A DNA stretch of 32,159 nucleotides from positions 1 to 32,159 of the forward strand of contig DVNY01000097.1 in the NCBI GenBank assembly GCA_018714085.1, given 5' to 3'. Shown in pieces: positions 21,885-28,513 of this stretch. The position numbers were made by a program, and so were the translations under genes. The notes under the pieces are model-generated. The model was not told the origin of the DNA and did no database searches. It saw only the letters and a program-made list of their open reading frames with translations. The first letter of the stretch is position 1; each line of letters begins with the position of its first letter. This stretch comes from Candidatus Caccomonas pullistercoris. GTDB taxonomy: Bacteria; Bacteroidota; Bacteroidia; Bacteroidales; Bacteroidaceae.

Positions 21885-24800
21885 TTAATAAATGTGTCTG
21901 TTTATTATCTCACTCTCGCTGATCAGCTCACGGTACAGGGGATTGCGGCTGAGCAGGAGGTCGTTGCCCACGACTAACAGTTGCATCCTCGCCCTTGTGA
22001 CAGCGACGTTCAGCTTGCGGTCGACAGGTCGGCCATCCACTTGCTGCACGGCGGAAAGGAGGCCGAGCTGGTAGGGCTGACTGATCGTCGTGCTGAAAAT
22101 GATGTGGTCGCGTTGGCTACCTTGGTAACACTCCACGGTGTCCACGGTGATGCGTCCGGCGTCCGCGATGCCCCGCCGCGAAAGAGCCTGTCGGACCAGG
22201 GCGATCTGATTGCGGAACGGCACGATGACGCCGACCTGCCTCGCGGCGTCGAAAGGCAGACTGTTCAAGGCGTAAAGCCGCCCGATGGCCTCCACCAGTG
22301 CGGCCACGGTTTCGGCCTCGGCCGCATTGGCCTTGTTGTTGGCCACAGGACGGTCCGGCCGAACGGGCAGGAAACCCAGACGCACTCCGGCGATGGCGCG
22401 CGACAGCCCTTGACCCACTTGCACAAACGGCAGTTTCCCCAACTGGTGCGGCAACGGGACGGGACGCAGTCTGCCGGCATAGAAGAGCTGGTTGACGTAA
22501 TCGCTGATGGCCGGGTGCATCCTTCCTTGGCAGTCAAGCCAGCCATAGCAGTCCGTCCGCCCCCATCCGCACAACAGTCCGTAGAGCCGTTCAAAGAGGG
22601 AGTTGCTCAGGTCGGTCAGCCCGATCTTGCGCAAACAAGCGTCCGAGACGCGGGTGTCGCGTTCGGGTTGCACGACGACGGCCGGAAGCTGTTTGTGGTC
22701 GCCGATGAGGATGAACTTCCCAATCAACGGTTCGCCGTCAGCGGCAGCACATAAGAGGGGGAGCAATTGGGGTTCAAGAATCTGGGAAGCCTCGTCGACG
22801 ATGACAGCCTCAAAACGTTTGAAGGCCAGAAGCCCGGTGTGCCCCGACAGGGTAGCGACTGTTCCGACGACGACCGGGACGTGCAGCAAGGCTGCGGCCA
22901 CCTCTTCGCGCCGAGCCAGGCCATCGGCCCACTGCGAGAGCAGGTGTGACCTGTACTGCGGGGCGCACGTCTGTTCTACGCCGATACGCACGTAGTCTGC
23001 GACAGGCACAAGCGTCTCCAACATCTGGCAAATCTCGTCCACGGCCCGGTTCGTATAAGCCGACAGGAGCAGGCTGCGACCGGGACGACAGGCGTTTTCG
23101 AGCAGGAACTCCTCAACCATGGCCCGGAGGGCGACACTCGTCTTCCCCGTCCCGGGCGGCCCGACAAGGAGGTAATAATCGCGGGCTTGCTTGGCTGAAA
23201 GGACAATGGAAGCGATCGCCTTGTTGGCATAGTGTCCGCACAACGTCACGCCGGCCTCACGCTCAGGCTGGCGCAGTCCCAAAAGAAGTCGCCTGCGGCT
23301 TTCGGGCGCGGTCAGGAACTGATAAAGTCCCCGGTAGGCCTGGGAAAAAACCGAGTCAGAACTGTCGTGCTCGACGGCATAGCCACTGTCTGTGGGCAGC
23401 ACTTTCGCGTTGCGTTGGGCGTAAGTGAGCTGGACGACGAGGGCTTCGTCTGTCAGGCTCTCGATATATCCCCGGAAGAGCTGGCGGTTGGTCACGTTGT
23501 CCTCCGGGCCATTCCAGACATAGAGCTGCACCATCTCGCCTTCCGCAAAGCCGGGCAGGAAATCCGGCCCGTAGTCAGGCAGCGAAAAGACAAGGCGACT
23601 GATGCCGCGGTCGCCCTCGGCCGTCCGTAGGCGCAGGCCGGTCAGGATGTCACCCGACAGCCGCTTGGCGTCAACACCGGCTTTCCACACACGGGCAAAG
23701 CCTCGTGTCGAATCAGGGCGGTTGTCGCCGATTTTCGCAAAATAATGCTCACGTTTCAGGAAAGCAAGGAAAGCATTGAAATAGCGCCCGGCGAGGCCTT
23801 CGTCGCCATTGCCGCAGCGCGCCTGCTCACGCAGGACGCCGCACATGCGTTCGAGGGGCGGGCGCAGGTAGGTCCCGAAAAAACGCCCGTCCATGTGACG
23901 CTCGTTGAGGGTGTCGACCGTCAGCTGGTCGAGCAAGCCCACAAGGCCGTCGCGGCGCAACTGTTTTTCGAGGCAGACAATGCCGTTGCGCAACCGCATG
24001 GCGGCAGCGATGGCGTCGCGCGGGGTGCGCTCGTCGTAGAGGACGGGATAGCGGGAATAGAGCAAGTAAGTATGGATGTCCTGATAGGGTATGCCGAAGT
24101 TATAATGAAGGATGGCCTTGTACAGTCCCATTTGCAACGCATGGGGCATCTGTGGACGCGGTTCATGGCCAAAATCGTCCGCACGTCCGCTTTTCAACTC
24201 CACGACACGGCGATGGTCAAGGGTCATCACGTCCAACCGTCCACGCAGCCCCATAGCCTCGCAGATGAACGAGGGTTCGAGCACGAGCTGGCCGGCGGCT
24301 AAGCCATTGTCGGGCGCGGGGAAGTCGTCCGTGACGGTCTTGCGGATGTGGCAATAATGCTTGTAGGCTTCCTCGAAATAGTCACGGTCAACCTTCTCGT
24401 CCGTCGTGGCATAGTCAATCAGGTGTTCGCGGAAATGCGCCTGCATCGACCGCACGAAAGCCTCGCGCGGCGGGACGTCGGTGCCGCCATTGATGCAGTC
24501 GTCCATGAAGCTGTTGGCCGCTTCACCGAGGAGGATGGGGAGCGTCACGCGGCGGGGGGCAAGCTGGTCGAGCAGGTAGTTGAGCGGATGGCTGCCATAA
24601 GGTTTGACGCTGGCTGCAAGACGGCTGACGTCAAGCAGGAAATCGGGTTCGAGCACAAGCATCGAGGGACGCAGTTCCTGCCCTTGGCGGACACAGTCGA
24701 GCGCATTGAGCTGCGCGCCAGGCTCAACCTGACGAAGAATAGGGTCATTGGGCGGACAGGCAATGTAAAAGGTTTCACCCTTGGGCGTGTCGGAACTTAC

Positions 24801-25286
24801 GACGTCGAGGCCACAGCCCTGCACGCCGACGACCGTCAGACGGACGCAGCGACAGGTCTCGCCGGTCGGGGCAACAGGATTTTCTGTCACTACTCCAGAC
24901 TTTCCTGTCACTGCTTCAGTTTTTCCTGTCACTGCGACTGTTCGCGCCAAATCGCCGGGCAGCGGGAAGGCATAGAGCGAAGAGAGCCACGCGCAAAGCG
25001 CGGCCCAATCGCGACGGTAGCCTGCTTCGGAGGGGGCGGCCTCATGGTTCAGCACGAGGCGGGCATTGCGGCGCGCGCGGTCGACGGCGTGATAATCAAG
25101 TCCGCGATGCTGGCAGACGGCATAGAGCCGCGAGAAAAGTCCGGAGTATTCGGCATGGCTATGGGCGGTTTCTTCGACACAGACACGGCGCATGAGTTCC
25201 TGCAAGCGCCGATAACGCTCCACAAGTCCGACGCGCTCATCCCCCAAAGCCCGCAACTCGTCGACATATGCTTCTTCCTTATTCAC
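21885..25286 (-). CDS. Dna2-like nuclease-helicase (PD-(D/E)XK plus superfamily 1 helicase)
   Basis: 1133 residues from a GTG start at 25286. The middle carries a PD-(D/E)XK nuclease core: GLRGRLDVMTLDHRRVVELKSGR (Asp, then ExK at about 363). The C-terminal half is an SF1 helicase: Walker A VGPPGTGKTS (about 712), VIVDEASQILEP (motif II), GDHKQLPAVV (III), VGVIVPFRNQ (IV), VECYQGSQRDHIIFSTT (V) and KLNVAVTRARMQLLVVGN (VI). The order nuclease then helicase is that of Dna2, which processes flaps and DNA ends. Its GTG overlaps the stop of the lytic transglycosylase gene (GTGAATAA), which suggests coupled translation; earlier in-frame starts lie inside that gene. Residues about 119-146 are encoded by a 21-bp repeat array and look like an insertion (VTGK, VTGK, VTEN). 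Confidence 0.85.
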   Translation of the reverse strand: MNKEEAYVDELRALGDERVGLVERYRRLQELMRRVCVEETAHSHAEYSGLFSRLYAVCQHRGLDYHAVDRARRNARLVLNHEAAPSEAGYRRDWAALCAWLSSLYAFPLPGDLARTVAVTGKTEAVTGKSGVVTENPVAPTGETCRCVRLTVVGVQGCGLDVVSSDTPKGETFYIACPPNDPILRQVEPGAQLNALDCVRQGQELRPSMLVLEPDFLLDVSRLAASVKPYGSHPLNYLLDQLAPRRVTLPILLGEAANSFMDDCINGGTDVPPREAFVRSMQAHFREHLIDYATTDEKVDRDYFEEAYKHYCHIRKTVTDDFPAPDNGLAAGQLVLEPSFICEAMGLRGRLDVMTLDHRRVVELKSGRADDFGHEPRPQMPHALQMGLYKAILHYNFGIPYQDIHTYLLYSRYPVLYDERTPRDAIAAAMRLRNGIVCLEKQLRRDGLVGLLDQLTVDTLNERHMDGRFFGTYLRPPLERMCGVLREQARCGNGDEGLAGRYFNAFLAFLKREHYFAKIGDNRPDSTRGFARVWKAGVDAKRLSGDILTGLRLRTAEGDRGISRLVFSLPDYGPDFLPGFAEGEMVQLYVWNGPEDNVTNRQLFRGYIESLTDEALVVQLTYAQRNAKVLPTDSGYAVEHDSSDSVFSQAYRGLYQFLTAPESRRRLLLGLRQPEREAGVTLCGHYANKAIASIVLSAKQARDYYLLVGPPGTGKTSVALRAMVEEFLLENACRPGRSLLLSAYTNRAVDEICQMLETLVPVADYVRIGVEQTCAPQYRSHLLSQWADGLARREEVAAALLHVPVVVGTVATLSGHTGLLAFKRFEAVIVDEASQILEPQLLPLLCAAADGEPLIGKFILIGDHKQLPAVVVQPERDTRVSDACLRKIGLTDLSNSLFERLYGLLCGWGRTDCYGWLDCQGRMHPAISDYVNQLFYAGRLRPVPLPHQLGKLPFVQVGQGLSRAIAGVRLGFLPVRPDRPVANNKANAAEAETVAALVEAIGRLYALNSLPFDAARQVGVIVPFRNQIALVRQALSRRGIADAGRITVDTVECYQGSQRDHIIFSTTISQPYQLGLLSAVQQVDGRPVDRKLNVAVTRARMQLLVVGNDLLLSRNPLYRELISESEIINRHIY
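24849..24932. repeat. 21-bp tandem repeat array, copy 5, inside the helicase gene
   Basis: Read on the minus (coding) strand: three well-kept 21-bp units, starting at 24932, 24911 and 24890, each beginning GTGACAG(A/G)AAA, and one diverged unit (24869-24849, CCGACCGGCGAGACC) like the fourth unit of copy 1. Each unit is seven codons, so the array adds 28 codons in frame: VTGKTEA, VTGKSGV, VTENPVA, PTGETCR. Length (84 bp), unit number (four) and the GACAG(G/A)A core agree with the four intergenic arrays, though the CGG start is replaced by GTG here. Confidence 0.75.
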
Positions 25287-26514
25287 CTTCGACTTCGCTG
25301 AACGCGGCGTCCGTAGGCCGCAGGATTTCCACTTTCTTTGCGTAGCGGTTGCGCTTCGTGGCGCGTTTTGGCTCAGAGTATGCCGCTCCTGACGCCACGC
25401 CCGGCCCACTGCCCGGCACGCCGCCGTAAGAACGCCAGATGTCCATGACGGACGACACGTAGTTGTACGTCTCGTTCCCAATCATATATCCGTGCTTCAC
25501 CACAGGGTCACGATAATAACGGGGACTGCTCAGGCCGAGCACATAGCGGCTGACGTTGTCCCAACGTGTCGGGTCCTGGCCATGTTTGCTGCAAAGAGCC
25601 ATCGCGTCGCGGATGTGGTAATAGCCGCCGTTGTAGGCCGCCAGCACGAACTTGATGCGCTCGCCCCCGTCGCGTATTTCGCGAAAACTTTGCGACAGTT
25701 CACGGATGTAGCGTGCTGCGGCCGCCACGTTCTCCGCCGGATCGTGGACGCGCTCCGGACTGAGCCCGAGATGTCGCGCCGTGGCCGGCATGATCTGCAT
25801 AAGTCCCTGTGCGCCAGCCCATGAGACGGCTTCGGGGTCAAAGCCGGACTCTTGATAACACTGGGCGGCGAGCAGTTTCCAGTCCCACCCCGTCACGCGC
25901 GAGGCGGCTTTGAAATGGGCGTCGTACTCCGAAATGATGCCCTTGGCACGCGACAGGTATCGCGCCCGGACACGACGGCGCACCTGGCGGCGCTCCCGCT
26001 GTTGTGTCTGCTCCTGGCGCGTCAACTGCCGGGCTATGTCGGGCGTGTACCAGTCTTTCAGGGCCTTGGCCAGCTCTGGGGTGTCGCCGCGGACAGCCCA
26101 CGACAGTTTTCCGCCGTCGGCTGTGGCGCCGCTGGCCACGAGGCGATGCGCGCTGATGTAATTGAGCGGAAGGGGATAAGCCACGACGTCGACCTCAGCC
26201 GCCGCCAACGCCTCGCACAACTCCGCCGAATCGCGATACAACTCGACACGCAGGCGCACCCCGACACGCTGGGCGAAATGTTCGGCCAGGTAATACTGCA
26301 AACCGAGTGGGCGGCCATGATATTCATAATAGCTCTCGGGACCGTTAAGCGTAGCCACGATGAGCTCGCCTGCTTCCTGTATGCGCGTCAGGTCGTAGGC
26401 CGAGGTCTCAGTCTCGGCCGAAGGGGCGAACGCCGCATTGGCCGGCGCTTCGGGCGCCTTTTGGCACGACGCAAGGACGCACGCGATGAAAAAAAGAAGC
26501 AATAGGTGTCGCAA
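25279..26514 (-). CDS. mltF: Membrane-bound lytic transglycosylase, MltF-like lipoprotein
   Basis: 411 residues. A lipoprotein signal (LLLLFFIACVLASC) comes first. Residues 45-150 resemble a solute-binding protein family 3 domain (ELIVATLNGPESYYEYHGRPLG, VDVVAYPLP). A basic helical linker QQRERRQVRRRVRARYLS follows. The SLT domain starts near residue 205: LLAAQCYQESGFDPEA with the catalytic Glu, AGAQGLMQIMPATA, and VLAAYNGGYYHIRDA. The enzyme would cleave peptidoglycan, releasing anhydro-muropeptides, at the inner face of the outer membrane. The start must be a TTG at 26514, because an in-frame stop (TAA) lies directly upstream and there is no ATG near the signal peptide. The stop overlaps the helicase start by eight bases. 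Confidence 0.9.
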   Translation of the reverse strand: MRHLLLLFFIACVLASCQKAPEAPANAAFAPSAETETSAYDLTRIQEAGELIVATLNGPESYYEYHGRPLGLQYYLAEHFAQRVGVRLRVELYRDSAELCEALAAAEVDVVAYPLPLNYISAHRLVASGATADGGKLSWAVRGDTPELAKALKDWYTPDIARQLTRQEQTQQRERRQVRRRVRARYLSRAKGIISEYDAHFKAASRVTGWDWKLLAAQCYQESGFDPEAVSWAGAQGLMQIMPATARHLGLSPERVHDPAENVAAAARYIRELSQSFREIRDGGERIKFVLAAYNGGYYHIRDAMALCSKHGQDPTRWDNVSRYVLGLSSPRYYRDPVVKHGYMIGNETYNYVSSVMDIWRSYGGVPGSGPGVASGAAYSEPKRATKRNRYAKKVEILRPTDAAFSEVEGE

Positions 26515-26521
26515 TTATTTG

Positions 26522-26529
26522 TACTTTTG
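26522..26529 (+). promoter_or_regulatory. Candidate -7 promoter element of the Dabb gene
   Basis: TACTTTTG, an exact TAnnTTTG match on the plus strand, 38 bases upstream of the ATG at 26568. No clear -33 TTTG was found at 19-21 nt. It faces the minus-strand -7 element at 26534-26541. Confidence 0.45.
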
Positions 26530-26533
26530 CAGG

Positions 26534-26541
26534 CAAAGTTA
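26534..26541 (-). promoter_or_regulatory. Candidate -7 promoter element of the lytic transglycosylase gene
   Basis: TAACTTTG on the minus strand, an exact TAnnTTTG match, 19 bases before the TTG start at 26514. The two facing -7 elements are four bases apart, so the transcripts would overlap by about ten bases at their 5' ends. Confidence 0.55.
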
Positions 26542-26567
26542 CAACTTCTCAATAAACTATAAAAGCG

Positions 26568-26867
26568 ATGGTAAAGCATATCGTGCTCTTTCAATTGAAG
26601 AAAGAACTGCCTGAAAATGAAAAACAGGCCATCATGGAACGGTTCAGGGCGGGCATCATGGCCTTGCCGGCTGTCATTCCCATCATCCGCCGCATTGAGG
26701 TGGGCTTCAACACCAATTCAGACGAGGGGTGGGACATCTGCCTGAACGGCGACTTCGACTCACTTGACGACGTCCGGACCTACTCTGCCGACCCGGCACA
26801 CCAAGCCGTGGCAGGCGCTCTGAAACCGCACCTATCCGGGCGGAGCTGTGTGGACTATGACTGCTGA
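26568..26867 (+). CDS. Dabb (stress-responsive A/B barrel) domain protein
   Basis: 99 residues, the family's usual length. The N-terminus MVKHIVLFQLK is the hallmark first strand with its conserved His. Then come two helices and the strand pattern IRRIEVGFNTN, WDICLNGDFDSLDDVRTYSADPAHQAV, ending near the C-terminus. Dabb proteins form dimers of ferredoxin-like barrels; the His and a pocket bind small molecules in some members, but there is no general function. It is a short monocistronic gene, with a -7 element upstream and a strong terminator just after. It diverges from the lytic transglycosylase gene. Confidence 0.9.
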   Translation: MVKHIVLFQLKKELPENEKQAIMERFRAGIMALPAVIPIIRRIEVGFNTNSDEGWDICLNGDFDSLDDVRTYSADPAHQAVAGALKPHLSGRSCVDYDC

Positions 26868-26876
26868 AACTGAAAA

Positions 26877-26922
26877 AATCCCCGCCACACACTTGCCTCT
26901 CGGCTTCGGTGTGGCGGGGATT
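26877..26922. terminator. Bidirectional terminator hairpin
   Basis: A perfect 14-bp stem, AATCCCCGCCACAC (26877-26890) with its complement at 26909-26922, and an 18-nt loop. A-runs precede it (TGAAAAAATCC). It lies between the converging Dabb and conserved hypothetical genes. Confidence 0.85.
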
Positions 26923-26947
26923 ACTCACTATGTAACTCACCAATAAA

Positions 26948-27574
26948 TTATCCTTCGTAGAACTCACCGTCGAAAATGGGAGAGTCTGCCACCGGGGCCG
27001 GCTCTGGGGCCACTACGTTCTCCGGGAGGGCGTCACCGATAAAGCGGTAGGTATAGCTGTTTCCCTTGGACGACGGGAACTGGCTGCGGAGGTCGACATC
27101 CTGACGGTTTTTGAGGTGATCGACAATCCGTTCGTAGCAATGCTGCGCACTGTCGGCTTTCACGTAAGCCGAAAAACGCGTGTCCTGATACTGGAACTTG
27201 CTGGTGCCCGGTATGGGAATGACGCGCTTGAACACGATGGCTCCTTCATACCAGCCAGGTTGAACGCTGTTAAGTTGGCTAAGCTTTGTCTCTTTGCGTG
27301 CCTGCGCTTCTGTCACTTCATTGACAGGGGCAGACTTTTTGTTCATTTTGAACTCGGCAAGCGTCTGTGCGACCGTTTTTATCAAGATAAAGTAAATCCG
27401 TGGGCGGACTTTGTAGCGCTTAGGATAAGGCATGTCGCTCGCGGCGTAGTCTTTGATATCAGCCACTAACGCAGGCGTAATCATGATTTCAGGAATGGAA
27501 GACAGAAATTCAACAACTTCGTCAACGCTGCTCGCTACGGTTTCTTGATCGAAATAACGGACGTATAAATTCAT
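26948..27574 (-). CDS. Conserved Bacteroidales protein of unknown function
   Basis: 208 residues starting at the ATG at 27574 (MNLYVRYFDQETVASSVDE); a longer frame to 27622 reads back towards the tRNA-Gly gene and is not supported. No catalytic motif is recognised. The N-terminal half has YPKRYKVRPRIYFILIKTVAQTLAEF, a basic/aromatic segment. The C-terminal half is beta-rich (WYEGAIVFKRVIPIPG, YQDTRFSAYVKADSAQHCYERIV) and ends in an acidic, proline-rich tail (APEPAPVADSP). There is no signal peptide or membrane segment. From memory, proteins of this type are common in Bacteroidales and annotated as hypothetical. It lies 113 bases downstream of the tRNA cluster on the same strand and may be transcribed with it; no separate promoter was found. 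Confidence 0.75.
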   Translation of the reverse strand: MNLYVRYFDQETVASSVDEVVEFLSSIPEIMITPALVADIKDYAASDMPYPKRYKVRPRIYFILIKTVAQTLAEFKMNKKSAPVNEVTEAQARKETKLSQLNSVQPGWYEGAIVFKRVIPIPGTSKFQYQDTRFSAYVKADSAQHCYERIVDHLKNRQDVDLRSQFPSSKGNSYTYRFIGDALPENVVAPEPAPVADSPIFDGEFYEG

Positions 27575-27686
27575 AAGAGTTACAAAAAAACACTTGCCCT
27601 CTCGGACAAATTCGTTATCCAACGGGAGAAGGATTGCCTACTGCGTAAAAAAGTTGTTTTACCACCTCCCGGCATTCTCAAAATTG

Positions 27687-27759
27687 AGCGGAAAACGAGA
27701 CTCGAACTCGCGACCCCAACCTTGGCAAGGTTGTGCTCTACCAACTGAGCTATTTCCGC
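27687..27759 (-). tRNA. tRNA-Gly (GCC), second copy
   Basis: 73 nt, no encoded CCA. On the minus strand: acceptor GCGGAAA/TTTCCGC, D-arm TAGCTCAGTTGGTAGAGC, anticodon loop TTGCCAA (anticodon GCC) in a fully paired CAACC/GGTTG stem, and T-loop TTCGAGT. It is the last tRNA of the cluster and differs from the first by one base in the anticodon stem. Confidence 0.95.
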
Positions 27760-27766
27760 AAGCAAG

Positions 27767-27850
27767 TGAAGAGGAGGAGACTCGAACTCCCACGACATAA
27801 TCGTCACTACCCCCTCAAAGTAGCGCGTCTACCAATTCCGCCACCTCTCC
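27767..27850 (-). tRNA. tRNA-Leu (GAG)
   Basis: 84 nt with the long variable arm of class II tRNAs (TGACGATTATGTCGT). Acceptor GGAGAGG pairs with CCTCTTC, with one G-T pair. The anticodon loop is TTGAGGG (anticodon GAG), so it reads CUU/CUC. The T-loop is TTCGAGT. No encoded CCA. Confidence 0.93.
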
Positions 27851-27876
27851 AAGTTTGCCTGACTGACGAAACGAAG

Positions 27877-27959
27877 TGCCCAGAACAGGACTCGAACCTG
27901 CACGTCATTGCTAACACCAGTACCTGAAACTGGCGCGTCTACCATTCCGCCACCTGGGC
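27877..27959 (-). tRNA. tRNA-Leu (CAG)
   Basis: 83 nt, class II, with a long variable arm (around GTTAGCAATGAC). Acceptor GCCCAGG pairs with TCTGGGC. The stem CCAGT/ACTGG closes the loop TTCAGGT (anticodon CAG), which reads CUG. The T-loop is TTCGAGT. No encoded CCA. Confidence 0.93.
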
Positions 27960-27993
27960 CGCTCTTTTTCGTCGTTAGTTGTTCAATAAATTG

Positions 27994-28066
27994 AGCGGAA
28001 AACGAGACTCGAACTCGCGACCCCAACATTGGCAAGGTTGTGCTCTACCAACTGAGCTATTTCCGC
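27994..28066 (-). tRNA. tRNA-Gly (GCC), first copy
   Basis: 73 nt, identical to the copy at 27687-27759 except for one base: position 39 is T, not G. This makes a C-T mismatch at pair 31-39, the last pair of the anticodon stem. Anticodon GCC. It is the first gene after the promoter at 28094-28124. Confidence 0.93.
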
Positions 28067-28093
28067 TTATCGCGTTTTCTCTCAAACGCGGTG

Positions 28094-28124
28094 CAAAGAT
28101 AGCGCTTTTATTATTACCGACAAA
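28094..28124 (-). promoter_or_regulatory. Complete -33/-7 promoter of the tRNA cluster
   Basis: On the minus strand: TTTG (28124-28121), 19 nt, TATCTTTG (28101-28094). Both elements match the consensus. The first tRNA begins 27 bases downstream at 28066. Confidence 0.85.
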
Positions 28125-28297
28125 CTTTTGGGACAAAAAATTACGCAAAACACTGCTTTTTTCCTTTTCGCAGGCATGTAGAAACGCGGAGATGGCGATT
28201 CTTATGACTTCACGGGACAACAGAAAAAGCAGGGCGTTTTTTCGCTAACAGGCTGATTTTCATAAAGCCACGAACTGCTCTGTGAGGAAGAACGGGA

Positions 28298-28381
28298 CGG
28301 CTGACAGAAAAAACAGGTCGGCCGACAAAATTTTCTAAATAACTGACAGAATTTTCGGGACGGCTGGCCGAATTTTACGGA
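28298..28381. repeat. 21-bp tandem repeat array, copy 4 (four units, 84 bp)
   Basis: Units at 28298 (CGGCTGACAG then AAAAAACAGGT), 28319 (CGGCCGACAA then AATTTTCTAAA), 28340 (TAACTGACAG then AATTTTCGGGA) and 28361 (CGGCTGGCCG then AATTTTACGGA). The array lies between the gltA terminator and the tRNA promoter, 174 bases upstream of the latter. Between 28125 and 28297 I see no gene, only a possible single decayed unit near 28211. Confidence 0.88.
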
Positions 28382-28422
28382 ACCTGCCTCTGCGTTCTTG
28401 AACCGTTTCGGCCTCAAAACGT

Positions 28423-28464
28423 CTCAGCGGGCCGTTCCGAGGTCTCGGAATACGGTCCGCTGAG
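28423..28464 (-). terminator. Terminator of the acn-icd-gltA operon
   Basis: A stem of about 19 bp (28423-28441 with 28444-28464) with a two-base bulge. Read on the minus strand it is followed by ACGTTTTGAGG, a short T-run. It lies 50 bases after the gltA stop. Confidence 0.75.
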
Positions 28465-28513
28465 GAAAGATGCCGGCAACGGCGGGACGGCCGCTGCATG
28501 GAGAATTGGGGGA

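Noticed and set aside
25287-25481. Longer N-terminus for the helicase
   Set aside because: The extension is entirely inside the lytic transglycosylase gene in another frame and is rich in Arg and Thr, typical of a shadow frame.
28211-28235. Single decayed 21-bp unit (ACGGGAC..CAGAAAAAGCAGG)
   Set aside because: It resembles the core of copy 4 but is isolated and short two bases; similarity by chance cannot be ruled out.
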